Shown here: positions 1-8,548 of the stretch, piece by piece
Numbering within the stretch: the stretch's first letter is position 1
How the letters are laid out: the number at the start of each line of letters is the position of its first letter
Assembly (NCBI GenBank): GCA_044508675.1
Contig: JBIQHF010000009.1
Span: forward strand, 1 to 64,000
Length of the DNA: 64,000 bases
Source: Raineyella sp044508675
GTDB lineage: Bacteria; Actinomycetota; Actinomycetes; Propionibacteriales; Propionibacteriaceae
Reading direction: 5' to 3'
Position numbers and translations under genes: made by a program
Notes under the pieces: model-generated
What the model was told of the DNA's origin: nothing
Databases searched by the model: none
What the model saw: the letters and a program-made list of their open reading frames with translations, nothing else

Positions 1-1236
1 CGGTAACCACGCCAGGTGCGCCCAGGACCGGCGTCGGGCCGCTTCGATGCCGTGCAGGCAGGCCAGCACGTCGTCCACCAGCCCCGCCACCGTCGGGTCG
101 TCCAGCGTCAGGTCGGCGAGGTCAGCGATCCCCGTACGTCGCTCGGCCAGGGCGTCGGTGTCCGGGTCGGCCAGTACCCAGAAGGCCAAGTGCTCGCGTG
201 GCCGACTGGTCCGTAGCCCGGCGGGGAGCCGCACCGCCACACGGACCCGCCCGGAACGCAGGAGCGCGTCACGGCGCACCTCCTGCCCGTCGGGCAAGGG
301 ATCGGTCAGCAGTGCGGCCGGGGCCAGGATGATGGCGCGCTGGCCGGGCGCCAGTTGCAGGTCGAGTTCGTCGATGGTGTCCCAGAGCCGGTCGGGGGCG
401 GCATCGAAATCATCGGCGACGGGCAGGCTGAGCAGGTGGACACGCGGGCCCCGGTCCGCCCAAGATGTCCCCGGATCGACCAGCGTGTACCGGTGCCCGG
501 ACAGGATCAGCAGCCGCTGAGTCAGCCGGGCGATGTCGCCCTCGCCGCGCGGCAGCACCACGGGGTGGTCCGATCCTTCGATGGCGTCGACCAGCAGGTC
601 CGCGCCGCAACCAGCAGAATCGATGACCGGGCAGTTCTCCCCGAGATCGCGGGCGATCGCCACCGTCAGTGCTCGCAGCAGGATTCGGGCCAGCGGATGG
701 ACCGCCACCTCGGTCAGCGGTTGCCAGGCGGCGCGGAAGCGTTCCTCCATCACCCGGGCGTGGGCCCGCTGGACATCCCAGGCCGCCTCGACCAGTGCCT
801 CGGTGACCCGGGCATCCGCCGCCGGGTCGGCACTCGCCTCGATCTCACGGAAGAGACAGTCGTCGTCCGGATCCGCATCTTCGGCAAGGTCGAGGATCTC
901 GTCAGCGTCCATGGGCTGCAGCGGCTCTCCGGTCAGCTTCCTCAAGGCGAGCAGAGCACTCAGTGCCCGCGCGGTCGTCCCACGCTCGGAGGCCGTGCCG
1001 GACCACATCGCGTACGCCGCTGCGTCTGCTCGGACCGTCGGATTCTTCCCACGACCGGTCTGCTCGAGGTAGTCGACGACCTCGTCCACGTCGAATCGTT
1101 CCTGGCCGTCGGGATCCCGATGTGCTGAAGGGAAGGGCTGTTCCACGGCGGTCGGACGCCGGCGCCACATGCTCACGACTGGGCGCTGCACGTGCGCAAG
1201 GTCCGCGACGTCCTGGAGCGTCATCCGTAGGGCCAC
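1..1236 (-). CDS. HTH protein with degenerate N6-methylase-like domain (partial)
   Basis: This gene runs off the left edge, so only its first 412 codons are present and no stop is seen. The GTG start at 1236 sits 5 nt after AGGAGG; an ATG four codons later is the alternative. The N-terminus reads as a helix-turn-helix (TLQDVADLAHVQRPVVSMWR), followed by an acidic middle part and then VIDSAGCGADLLVDAI. That last segment looks like a worn version of the SAM-binding DPACGSG motif of N6-adenine DNA methylases, with the key residues changed. I infer a DNA-binding protein built on a methylase fold, probably not an active methylase. A toxin, defence or regulatory role is possible but not shown. Confidence 0.6.
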   Translation of the reverse strand, partial: MALRMTLQDVADLAHVQRPVVSMWRRRPTAVEQPFPSAHRDPDGQERFDVDEVVDYLEQTGRGKNPTVRADAAAYAMWSGTASERGTTARALSALLALRKLTGEPLQPMDADEILDLAEDADPDDDCLFREIEASADPAADARVTEALVEAAWDVQRAHARVMEERFRAAWQPLTEVAVHPLARILLRALTVAIARDLGENCPVIDSAGCGADLLVDAIEGSDHPVVLPRGEGDIARLTQRLLILSGHRYTLVDPGTSWADRGPRVHLLSLPVADDFDAAPDRLWDTIDELDLQLAPGQRAIILAPAALLTDPLPDGQEVRRDALLRSGRVRVAVRLPAGLRTSRPREHLAFWVLADPDTDALAERRTGIADLADLTLDDPTVAGLVDDVLACLHGIEAARRRSWAHLAWLP

Positions 1237-1324
1237 GCCGACCTCCTTCTGCCCGGGGGACGTGCCGACCGTCCGAATGCAGCTGACTCTAGAGCACTTC
1301 TAGCAAAGTCCTGCGCAAAATCGC

Positions 1325-1342
1325 TGATAACCCCCCTTATCA
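1325..1342. promoter_or_regulatory. Inverted repeat TGATAA-N6-TTATCA, possible operator
   Basis: Perfect 6-bp arms flank six C residues. It lies between the divergent HTH gene (start 1236) and the lipoprotein gene (start 1417), so it could serve either promoter. The HTH protein itself is an obvious candidate ligand, but nothing in the sequence proves this. Confidence 0.35.
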
Positions 1343-1416
1343 ATGACCCTTGGAGCCAAATCGCCATGGTGGTTTCACGATGGAGACATCAATCGATTCG
1401 GACCAAGGAGCCCCCG

Positions 1417-2016
1417 ATGAACAGGATCCGCCTCGCCGGCACCGGCCTGCTGGCCGCCATGACCACCATTGCCGCCCTCAGCGGCTGCACCCTCCAGTCC
1501 GCCACCCCGGTCGACTCGGCCCCGGCCGGGGACAACCGACCCAGCACCGTGACAACCGAAGCCGCGACCGACGTCGCGGATGCCGGGCTGTCCGATGCCG
1601 CTGGCAGCACTCCTGACGAGCCGACCGCAAATGACGGCCTCGCCACCTTCGGTGAGGCGTACACCTGGGAAGATGGTCTCTCGGTGACGATCGAGGCCCC
1701 GCAGGCCTACACGCCCAGTGACTACGCGGCCGGGACCGTTGCCGGACAGGAGGCGGTCACCCTCCAGATCACCATCGTCAACGGGTCGGACGCTCCCTTC
1801 GACCCGGTCCTGACCATGGTCAGCGCTCAGTCGGGCAACACCGAGGCCTCCCACATCTACGACACGGCCAAGAAGCTCGAGGGCAGCCCCTCCACCAAGA
1901 TCCTCGCCGGTCGCGAGACCACCTACAAGGTGGCCTTCTCCGTCGCCGACCCAAGCGACCTCGTTGTCGAGTTCGCCCCCGACTTCACCCACGAATCGGT
2001 GCTGTTCGCCTCCTGA
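1417..2016 (+). CDS. Secreted lipoprotein, DUF4352-like
   Basis: The product is 199 aa. It has a type II signal peptide ending in the lipobox LSGC (Cys about residue 25), a Thr/Ala/Asp-rich linker, and a C-terminal beta-rich domain of about 120 residues (FGEAYTWEDGLSVTIEAP onward). That domain resembles the DUF4352/telokin-like fold common in actinobacterial lipoproteins. The ATG at 1417 follows AAGGAG by 6 nt, whereas an upstream in-frame ATG at 1366 has no ribosome site. The protein should be anchored on the outer face of the membrane. Its function is unknown. It is monocistronic and ends at a strong hairpin shared with glyA. Confidence 0.75.
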   Translation: MNRIRLAGTGLLAAMTTIAALSGCTLQSATPVDSAPAGDNRPSTVTTEAATDVADAGLSDAAGSTPDEPTANDGLATFGEAYTWEDGLSVTIEAPQAYTPSDYAAGTVAGQEAVTLQITIVNGSDAPFDPVLTMVSAQSGNTEASHIYDTAKKLEGSPSTKILAGRETTYKVAFSVADPSDLVVEFAPDFTHESVLFAS

Positions 2017-2036
2017 ACGGCCCCGAACACAGAACC

Positions 2037-2072
2037 GCCCCGGTGACCCTCTGGGGGGAGGGTCACCGGGGC
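2037..2072. terminator. Bidirectional terminator, 15-bp perfect stem
   Basis: The 15-bp arms 2037-2051 and 2058-2072 pair perfectly around a 6-nt loop, between the convergent lipoprotein and glyA genes. Confidence 0.8.
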
Positions 2073-2096
2073 TTCTGCGTCCTCAGCGGACCCGGC

Positions 2097-3539
2097 TCAC
2101 AGCTCCAGGCCCGGGTACAGCGGGAACTTGCCCAGCAGCTCCTCGGCCTGCGCCTGCACGCGGGCGGCGACCCCGTCGGCGATCACGTACTTGGCCTTCG
2201 AGGCACCGCCCTTCGGGGCGTCGGCGGCCTGGGTGTTCTTCAGCACCTCGACGATCAGCTCGGCGGTCCGGTCGAACTCGTCGGCACCGAAGCCGCGCGA
2301 GGTCAGCGCCGGAGTGCCGAGGCGTACGCCCGAGGTGTACCAGGCGCCGTTCGGGTCACGGGGCACCGAGTTGCGGTTGGTGACGATGCCGGAGTCGACC
2401 AGCGCGGACTCGGCCTGGCGACCGGTCAGGCCGAACGAGGCGGAGATGTCGGCGAGCACCAGGTGGTTGTCGGTGCCACCGGTGACCAGCTTCACGCCGC
2501 GCTTCATCAGCCCCTCGGCGAGGGCCTTGGCGTTGTCGGCGACGTTCTGCGCGTACTCCTGGAACGCGGGGGTGCGGGCCTCGGCCAGGGCCACGGCCTT
2601 GGCCGCCATCACGTGGGACAGCGGGCCACCGAGCACCATCGGGCAGCCGCGGTCGACCTCGGGCGCGTACTCCTCCTTGGCCAGCACCATGCCGCCGCGG
2701 GGGCCGCGCAGCGACTTGTGCGTGGTCGTGGTGACGACGTCGGCGTACGGCACCGGGTCCTCCTCGCCGGTGAACACCTTGCCGGCGACCAGACCGGCGA
2801 AGTGGGCCATGTCGACCATCAGCACCGCACCGACCTCGTCGGCGATCTCGCGCATCTTCGCGAAGTTCACCCGGCGCGGGTAGGCCGAGTAGCCGCCGAC
2901 CAGGATCAGCGGCTTGAACTCGCGGGCCTGGGCCAGCAGCGCGTCGTAGTCGATCAGCCCGGTCTCCGGGTCGGTGCCGTACGAACGCTGGTGGAACATC
3001 TTGCCCGAGATGTTGGGGCGGAAGCCGTGGGTCAGGTGGCCGCCGGCATCCAGGCTCATCCCCATCAGCCGCTGCTCGCCGAAGCGGCGGCGCAGCGCCT
3101 CCCAGTCCTCCTCGGACAGGTCGTTGACGTTCTTCGCACCCTTCTCGGCCAGCCCGGGGCGCTCGACCTTGTGGGCCAGGATCGCCCAGTAGGCGACCAG
3201 GTTCGCGTCGATGCCGGAGTGCGGCTGGACGTACGCGTACTCGGCGCCGAACAGCTCACGGGCGTGCTCGGCGGCGACGGACTCGACGGTGTCGACGTTC
3301 TGGCAGCCGGCGTAGAAGCGGTGCCCCACGGTGCCCTCGGCGTACTTGTCGGAGAACCAGGTGCCCATCGTCAGCAGCACCGGCAGGGAGGCGTAGTTCT
3401 CGGAGGCGATCAGCTTCAGCGAACCTCGCTGGTCCGTCAGCTCCTGGCGGGTGGCCGCGGCGATCCGCGGCTCGACGGACTCGATGACGGAGAGCGCTTC
3501 GCGATAGGCGCGGTCGGCGGCTGCGGTCATGTCTGACAC
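2097..3539 (-). CDS. glyA: Serine hydroxymethyltransferase
   Basis: This PLP enzyme interconverts serine and glycine using tetrahydrofolate. The product is 480 aa, the longer form of the family, which carries an insert (LAHKVERPGLAEKGAKNVND region) absent from the usual 420-residue enzymes. The PLP-lysine segment TTTTHKSLRGPRGG, the entry motif SENYAS and the GTVGHRFYAGCQ stretch are intact. I chose the GTG at 3539 because GAGGAG lies 6 nt upstream. An ATG at 3566 is in frame, but it would include that ribosome site inside the coding sequence. The gene stands alone. Confidence 0.95.
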   Translation of the reverse strand: MSDMTAAADRAYREALSVIESVEPRIAAATRQELTDQRGSLKLIASENYASLPVLLTMGTWFSDKYAEGTVGHRFYAGCQNVDTVESVAAEHARELFGAEYAYVQPHSGIDANLVAYWAILAHKVERPGLAEKGAKNVNDLSEEDWEALRRRFGEQRLMGMSLDAGGHLTHGFRPNISGKMFHQRSYGTDPETGLIDYDALLAQAREFKPLILVGGYSAYPRRVNFAKMREIADEVGAVLMVDMAHFAGLVAGKVFTGEEDPVPYADVVTTTTHKSLRGPRGGMVLAKEEYAPEVDRGCPMVLGGPLSHVMAAKAVALAEARTPAFQEYAQNVADNAKALAEGLMKRGVKLVTGGTDNHLVLADISASFGLTGRQAESALVDSGIVTNRNSVPRDPNGAWYTSGVRLGTPALTSRGFGADEFDRTAELIVEVLKNTQAADAPKGGASKAKYVIADGVAARVQAQAEELLGKFPLYPGLEL

Positions 3540-3647
3540 TTGCTTCTCCTCGGATGTAGGGCACATGCCGGACTCAATTTACCCTGTCGTCACCTGGCGA
3601 TGGCCGGTGACCGCGCCCCGGCCTTCGGCACAGGCCCGGGAAACCCC

Positions 3648-4172
3648 TCACTCCTCCACGGAGCGCGCGACCAGGGCCGTCGCGACTGCGGCCAGCCCTT
3701 CCGCCCGGCCGGTGAACCCGAGGCCGTCGGTGGTGGTGGCGGACACCGTGACCGGGGCCCCCAGGGCCTCCGACATGACCTGTTCGGCCTCGGCCCGCCG
3801 CGCTGCCAGCCGCGGCCGTACGCCGATCACCTGGACCGCGACGTTGCCGATGACCCAGCCGGCGGCTTCCAGCCGCCGTGCCGTCTCGGCCAGGAACGCG
3901 ACCCCAGAGGCGCCCGCCCACCGCGGTTCGGCCGTGCCGTAGTTGGACCCCAGGTCCCCCAGGCCGGCCGCGGACAGCAGCGCATCACAGGCGGCGTGGC
4001 AGGCGACGTCCCCGTCGGAGTGCCCCGCCAGCCCGTACTCCTCGTCAGGGAAGTGCAGGCCGGCGACCCACAGCGGCACGAATTCGGCGAACCGGTGCAC
4101 ATCGGTGCCGATCCCGGTGCGTATCGACAAGGGATCGACGACCGGACGGGGTGCAGAGGTTTCGGACGTCAC
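3648..4172 (-). CDS. ispF: 2-C-methyl-D-erythritol 2,4-cyclodiphosphate synthase
   Basis: IspF cyclises CDP-methylerythritol 2-phosphate in the non-mevalonate isoprenoid pathway. The 174-aa product has the family features GIGTDVHRF (metal-binding Asp and His), GLAGHSDGDV with the second metal-binding His, and the C-terminal TTTDGLGFTGR segment. The start is GTG at 4172 behind AGGAG. It follows ispD by 13 nt and is the last gene of the carD-ispD-ispF cluster, an order also found in mycobacteria. Confidence 0.95.
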   Translation of the reverse strand: MTSETSAPRPVVDPLSIRTGIGTDVHRFAEFVPLWVAGLHFPDEEYGLAGHSDGDVACHAACDALLSAAGLGDLGSNYGTAEPRWAGASGVAFLAETARRLEAAGWVIGNVAVQVIGVRPRLAARRAEAEQVMSEALGAPVTVSATTTDGLGFTGRAEGLAAVATALVARSVEE

Positions 4173-4185
4173 GCAAATGCTCCTG

Positions 4186-4923
4186 TCACTCGATGGCTGC
4201 TGTTGCGGAGCGGCGCCGGTACCAGACGGCTTCGGCCAGCTCCATGTCGAACGGTTCGGTGACCTTCAGGGAGTCCCGCGCCCCCTCCACCAGGGTGACC
4301 GGTGCACCGATCGCCTCGCAGGCCATCGCGTCGTCGGTGACGGCCAGGCCTTCGGATCGTACGAATCGGTGGGCTCGGACCAGGGTCTGGAGGTCGAATC
4401 CCTGCGGGGTCTGGACCGCCCGCAGCCGGGACCTGTCGACCACGGTCTCCTCACCCGGTGCCGGGTCGACCCGACGGATCGTGTCGACCACCGGGACCGC
4501 GGGGACGACGGCCGTCGCCCCCGCGTCCAGCGCCTCGATCACCGCAGTGACCACCGACGCAGGAACGAACGGGCGGGCGGCGTCGTGGACCAGTACGTGG
4601 CGGGCGGACGGTTCGACCCGCGCCACCTCGTCCAGGCCGTTCGACACGGAGTCGGATCGCTCTGCTCCGCCCGGGACCAGGGTCCAGGGGATCGGCGCCT
4701 CCGCCAGGGCGCGACCGAAGTCCTCGGCCAACTCGGTCCGGGCGACGACCACAACCCGGGCCGCACCGCCGGCAGCGAGGGCATTGACGGCGTGTGCCAC
4801 CAGGGCCCGACCGCCGATCTCCCGCAGTGCCTTCGGCGCCCCGGCCCCGAGGCGAACGCCAGAACCGGCCGCCACCACGACGGCGACGACCGGTTCCGGA
4901 CTCAACTCAGTACGAGACTTCAT
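4186..4923 (-). CDS. ispD: 2-C-methyl-D-erythritol 4-phosphate cytidylyltransferase
   Basis: IspD transfers CMP to methylerythritol phosphate, two steps before IspF. The product is 245 aa. The nucleotide-binding loop VVAAGSGVRLGAGAPKAL, the HDAARPF motif and QTPQGF are typical of the family. The ATG at 4923 is 7 nt past the carD stop, so translation is probably coupled, and CTGAGACC lies just upstream. A longer frame reaching into carD was rejected because its extra residues are the carD sequence in another frame. Confidence 0.95.
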   Translation of the reverse strand: MKSRTELSPEPVVAVVVAAGSGVRLGAGAPKALREIGGRALVAHAVNALAAGGAARVVVVARTELAEDFGRALAEAPIPWTLVPGGAERSDSVSNGLDEVARVEPSARHVLVHDAARPFVPASVVTAVIEALDAGATAVVPAVPVVDTIRRVDPAPGEETVVDRSRLRAVQTPQGFDLQTLVRAHRFVRSEGLAVTDDAMACEAIGAPVTLVEGARDSLKVTEPFDMELAEAVWYRRRSATAAIE

Positions 4924-4930
4924 TCTGGTC

Positions 4931-5416
4931 TCAGGAGGCGAGGACCTCGTCCAGCAACTCCTCGGCCCGGGCCTCGTCAACGTCCTCGGCGAGGGCCAGC
5001 TCGGAGGTGAGCACCTGGCGCGCCTTGGCGAGCATCCGCTTCTCACCGGCCGAGAGGCCCCGGTCGTTGCCGCGGCGCCACAGGTCGCGGACGACCTCGG
5101 CGACCTTCATCACGTTCCCGGAGTGGAGCTTCTCGAGGTTTGCCTTGTAACGGCGAGACCAGTTCGCCGGCTCTTCGGCGTGCGGCGCGCGGAGGACATC
5201 GAACACCTTCTCCAGACCAGCCGCGTCCACGACGTCTCGGACACCGACCAGATCGAGGTTGCACGCAGGCACGCGCACCACGAGGTCATTCTGTCCTACG
5301 ATGCGGAGCACGAGGTAGAGGCGATCCTCTCCCTTGATCTTGCGGGTCTCCAGGTCCTCAATGACGGCCGCCCCATGATTGGGATAGACCACCGTTTCAC
5401 CGACTGCAAACGACAT
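4931..5416 (-). CDS. carD: CarD family RNA polymerase-binding transcription factor
   Basis: CarD binds the RNA polymerase beta subunit and stabilises open promoter complexes, setting rRNA and global transcription. The 161-aa length matches the actinobacterial form. The N-terminal RNAP-interaction domain starts FAVGETVVYPNHGAA; the C-terminal helical DNA-binding part contains RAPHAEEPANWSRRYKANLE with the conserved Trp. The ATG at 5416 is preferred over an upstream frame start because FAVGETVVYP is the standard N-terminus. Downstream are ispD and ispF, and a lipoprotein gene diverges upstream, as in mycobacteria. Confidence 0.95.
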   Translation of the reverse strand: MSFAVGETVVYPNHGAAVIEDLETRKIKGEDRLYLVLRIVGQNDLVVRVPACNLDLVGVRDVVDAAGLEKVFDVLRAPHAEEPANWSRRYKANLEKLHSGNVMKVAEVVRDLWRRGNDRGLSAGEKRMLAKARQVLTSELALAEDVDEARAEELLDEVLAS

Positions 5417-5439
5417 AAGCGTCCCCTTTCGCAAGCCCG

Positions 5440-5448
5440 ATTCTATCA
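5440..5448 (-). promoter_or_regulatory. Candidate extended -10 of carD (TGATAGAAT)
   Basis: On the minus strand, TGA directly precedes the hexamer TAGAAT (5445-5440), about 24 nt upstream of the carD start. This predicts a short leadered transcript. Confidence 0.4.
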
Positions 5449-5628
5449 TGTGCCGCGCCGTCAGGGCCCGAGGAGGGGTTGGTGCCGGGTCGAGCGACGT
5501 CGGGGAGCGCCTCGGACTCAGATCGAGCCCGGATCGTGACCCTCCCCGACCGGAATGATGTGCCGCACGAACCGCTTTGCGGATATTCTGCTGCAGAGTC
5601 TGACTGGCCCAACGAGGAGTCCCGAATC

Positions 5629-6294
5629 GTGCCCACCCTGAAGTTCCGCGCCAAGCGTGCCGCTGTCGTGATCGTTGCCACCGCCTCCCTGCTGGGACTT
5701 GCCGGCTGCAGGATGGGCTTCGAGAGCGCCACCCTGAACCAGTACACCCAGGCCGAGGGCGTCAACGTCGACCTTGCCGAAGGCGGCCCGGTGGACCAGG
5801 GCCGGGGCCAGGTCAAGGTCCGCAACCTGCTGATCATCACCCAGCCGGGCGGCGAGCAGGCCCGTCTGGCCGGCGTCATCTACGGCGCCCCCTCCAGCGA
5901 TCCGGCCCAGGTCACCAACGGGAGCCCGACCGTCGACACCCTCCAGTCGGTCACCGGCCGAGCCCTGGAGACCAACGGTGAGGCCGGCCCCGCGCTCACC
6001 GTGAGCCTGCCCGAGCCGCTGCCGGTGGTCGTCCAGGCGCCGGTCCGCCTCGAGGACCACGACATCACCGTCACCGGCGCCGAGCTGGTCCCGGGCGTGG
6101 ACGTCGAGCTGACCCTCACCTTCGGCGAGAACGGCACGGTCACCACCCGGGTCCCGGTCGTCGACGGCACCAAGGCGGACTACGCGACCATGACGCCGGT
6201 CGCCGTACCCGAGGCCGAGGCGGCGACGGCCTCCCCGTCACCCAACGGCTCGCCGGCGGCCACCCCCTCCCCCGCGGCCACGCCCGCGAACTGA
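5629..6294 (+). CDS. Lipoprotein divergent from carD, LpqE-like by position
   Basis: The product is 221 aa. It has a signal peptide with lipobox LAGC (Cys about residue 26), a beta-rich domain of about 150 residues, and a disordered C-terminal tail of Ala/Thr/Pro/Ser repeats. The start is GTG at 5629 with GAGGAG upstream; an earlier in-frame start at 5479 would bury the signal peptide. In mycobacteria the lipoprotein LpqE is also divergent from carD, and the domain pattern is compatible, so an LpqE relative is my best guess. The molecular function is not known to me. Confidence 0.7.
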   Translation: MPTLKFRAKRAAVVIVATASLLGLAGCRMGFESATLNQYTQAEGVNVDLAEGGPVDQGRGQVKVRNLLIITQPGGEQARLAGVIYGAPSSDPAQVTNGSPTVDTLQSVTGRALETNGEAGPALTVSLPEPLPVVVQAPVRLEDHDITVTGAELVPGVDVELTLTFGENGTVTTRVPVVDGTKADYATMTPVAVPEAEAATASPSPNGSPAATPSPAATPAN

Positions 6295-6308
6295 CGGAAC
6301 CGTACGAA

Positions 6309-6352
6309 ACAGTCCACCCCCGGTCAGCAGAGCCTGACCGGGGGTGGACTGT
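6309..6352. terminator. Bidirectional terminator, 19-bp perfect stem
   Basis: Arms 6309-6327 and 6334-6352 are perfectly complementary around CAGAGC. The hairpin lies between the lipoprotein gene and the convergent regX3. Confidence 0.85.
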
Positions 6353-6384
6353 CTTGTCGGGGTGTTGTCGGCGGGCCGGGCTCG

Positions 6385-7062
6385 TCAGCCCTCGAACTTG
6401 TAGCCGAGTCCTCGCACCGTGACGAGATGGACAGGATGGGCCGGGTCCTCCTCGATCTTGGCGCGCAGCCGCTTGATGTGGACGTCCAGGGTCTTGGTGT
6501 CCCCGACGTAGTCGGCCCCCCAGACCCGATCGATGAGCTGGCCGCGGGTCATCACCCGGCCCGCGTTGCGCAGCAGCATCTCGAGCAGCTCGAACTCCTT
6601 GAGCGCCAACCGCACCGACTCGCCATTGACGTCCACCTCGTGGCGTTCCACGTCCATCCGGACGCCGCCGGACTCGATCACGTCCGGAATCAGCTCGACC
6701 TCCTGGCCGCGACGCAGCACCGCGCGGATCCGCGCCAGCAGTTCCCGCTGGGAGAAGGGCTTGGTGACGTAGTCGTCCGCGCCGAGCTCCAGCCCCACGA
6801 CCTTGTCCACCTCGGAGTCCCGGGCGGTCACCATGATGACCGGGACCGAGCTGGTCAGCCGCAGTTGTCGGCACACCTCGGTGCCGGACATGCCAGGCAT
6901 CATCAGGTCCAGCAACACGATGTCGGCGCCACCGCGCTCGAACTCTGCCAGGCCTTCGGTGCCATCGACCGCCTCGACGACATCAAGACCCTCCTTCCGC
7001 AACATGTAGGACAATGCCTCCCGGTAGGACTCCTCGTCCTCGATCACGAGCACACGGGTCAT
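6385..7062 (-). CDS. regX3: OmpR-family response regulator RegX3
   Basis: This is the phosphate-starvation regulator partnered with SenX3. The 225-aa product has a receiver domain (DEE acidic pocket, phospho-acceptor Asp in IVLLDLMMPG, Lys in VTKPF) and a C-terminal winged helix (recognition region TKTLDVHIKRLRAKIE). The start overlaps the senX3 stop by 4 nt, so the two are translationally coupled. The family binds tandem 11-bp repeats, and such repeats lie upstream of senX3/phoU and pstS in this window. Confidence 0.93.
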   Translation of the reverse strand: MTRVLVIEDEESYREALSYMLRKEGLDVVEAVDGTEGLAEFERGGADIVLLDLMMPGMSGTEVCRQLRLTSSVPVIMVTARDSEVDKVVGLELGADDYVTKPFSQRELLARIRAVLRRGQEVELIPDVIESGGVRMDVERHEVDVNGESVRLALKEFELLEMLLRNAGRVMTRGQLIDRVWGADYVGDTKTLDVHIKRLRAKIEEDPAHPVHLVTVRGLGYKFEG

Positions 7063-8297
7063 CCGGTTACCTCCTGGGGCTGTTCTTGACGCACGCTCTG
7101 CGCGCCCTCGGCGTTCGCACTGGCGATCGCCACGGTCGTGAATCCGGTCACCGATTCCGGTTCATAGTGCTGGGGGATGCGGATCGTGAAGGTGGAGCCC
7201 TGGCCCGGCTTGCTCCAGACGTGCACATAACCGCCATGGGCCGCGGCGATGTGCTTGACGATGGACAGGCCCAGCCCGGTTCCACCGTTGTGGCGACTGC
7301 GAGCGTAGTCGACCCGGTAGAAGCGCTCAAAGATCCGCTGAACCTCATCCTCGGAGATGCCGATGCCGTTGTCCGAGACGCTGATATCGACGAAATCCTC
7401 CTCGCCGAGCCTGACCAGGCGGGCGGCCAGAGCGACGCGGGCACCGCGCTCGGAGTAGGTGATCGCGTTCTCGATCAGGTTGGACACCGCAGTGGTCAAC
7501 TGGGCCTCGTCACCGATCACTCCCAGACCGGTGGGGCCGCCGACCGTCAGGACCACGTCGCGGTCGTCGGCGTCGACGCGGTTCCGGTCGATCGCCATCG
7601 CGATCACCTCGTCGATCGACACGTCCTGCTCCTCGAGCAGCGGGTCGTCGGACTGCAGGCGGCTCAGGTCGATGATCTGGCCGACCAGTTCGGTGAGGCG
7701 CCTGCCCTCGATCTGCAGTCGGTGCGCGAACCGGCGCACGTCCTCGGGACTGTCGGCGGCCTGGTCGACGGTTTCGGCGAGCAGGCAGACCGCCCCGATC
7801 GGGGTCTTCAGTTCGTGGGAGACATTGGCGACGAAGTCGCGGCGGGTCTCGTCGACCCGGCGCGCCGCCGTACGGTCCTCGACCAGCACCAGGAGCGTAC
7901 GGTCGTCGAGGCGCGACACCCGGCCCAGCAGGTGCAGGCTGGTCGACCCCTCGCGCTTGAGGTCCATCTCAATGCTGCGCGGCTGGCCCTCCTGGCGGAC
8001 CTGGCGGATCAGCGACAGCACCTCCGGCACGACCACCCGCGACCCCCGGACCACGCCCAGGGTCCGTGCCTGGGCGGTCGATTGCAACACCTCGTCGTGC
8101 GGGCCGACCACGACGGCACCGGAGCGCAGGAGGTTGAGCACCCGCGACACCTCCGGACGTACTGTCACCCGGGCCTCCGCCTCGGCGCGGGCGCGCTGGT
8201 CCCGGATCCTGCGGTGACGCCGACCCAGCACCGCGAGCAGCGAAGCCGCCAGGGCACCGATCGCGGCCCCGATCAGGCCAGCCAGCAAGGGATCCAC
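7059..8297 (-). CDS. senX3: Sensor histidine kinase SenX3
   Basis: The kinase is 412 aa from the GTG at 8297. One transmembrane segment (LLAGLIGAAIGALAASLLAVL) begins three residues in, followed by a PAS-like region, the H-box FVANVSHELKTPIGA, an N-box with LIENAITYS and the ATP lid DNGIGI...GGTGLGL. I chose GTG 8297 because TATTAT lies exactly 6 nt upstream, a leaderless start pattern seen in many genes here. An ATG at 8351 is in frame, but it has no ribosome site and falls inside the PHO repeats. It senses phosphate status through the Pst-PhoU complex. Confidence 0.9.
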   Translation of the reverse strand: MDPLLAGLIGAAIGALAASLLAVLGRRHRRIRDQRARAEAEARVTVRPEVSRVLNLLRSGAVVVGPHDEVLQSTAQARTLGVVRGSRVVVPEVLSLIRQVRQEGQPRSIEMDLKREGSTSLHLLGRVSRLDDRTLLVLVEDRTAARRVDETRRDFVANVSHELKTPIGAVCLLAETVDQAADSPEDVRRFAHRLQIEGRRLTELVGQIIDLSRLQSDDPLLEEQDVSIDEVIAMAIDRNRVDADDRDVVLTVGGPTGLGVIGDEAQLTTAVSNLIENAITYSERGARVALAARLVRLGEEDFVDISVSDNGIGISEDEVQRIFERFYRVDYARSRHNGGTGLGLSIVKHIAAAHGGYVHVWSKPGQGSTFTIRIPQHYEPESVTGFTTVAIASANAEGAQSVRQEQPQEVTG

Positions 8298-8309
8298 ACG
8301 CTGATAATA
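8298..8309 (-). promoter_or_regulatory. Leaderless promoter -10 of senX3
   Basis: TATTAT (8309-8304), then 6 nt, then GTG at 8297. The PHO repeats begin 37 nt further upstream, a position suited to autoregulation by RegX3. Confidence 0.5.
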
Positions 8310-8345
8310 CGGCTGGGGCAACGCGCCGGGAATTCCCGACCTATC

Positions 8346-8378
8346 GTTCATCCAGCATTCATTCGCTGTTCATATCGC
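8346..8378 (+). promoter_or_regulatory. PHO box: three 11-bp direct repeats
   Basis: The three units GTTCATCCAGC, ATTCATTCGCT and GTTCATATCGC are contiguous, giving an exact 11-bp period with a TTCAT core. This is the architecture known for PhoP boxes in Streptomyces. A TAGCCT hexamer lies 28 bp downstream (8406-8411) towards phoU, and the senX3 -10 lies on the other side, so one site could serve both directions. Confidence 0.65.
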
Positions 8379-8548
8379 CGCCCGCACGTTTGCACTCGAA
8401 CGGACTAGCCTGCCTCTCGATCATCGCTCGACCCGGCTCCACGCTCCGCCGACAGTCGGGTGTCCACCTGCCCCCGCATCAGTTATGTTGGCTAGTCAGG
8501 AGCCACAACCAGGAGAGCTGACTCCGGACGAGACAGAATCGACACGAC

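Noticed and set aside
2043..3536. 497-codon open frame antisense to glyA
   Set aside because: Shadow of glyA; starts inside the terminator hairpin.
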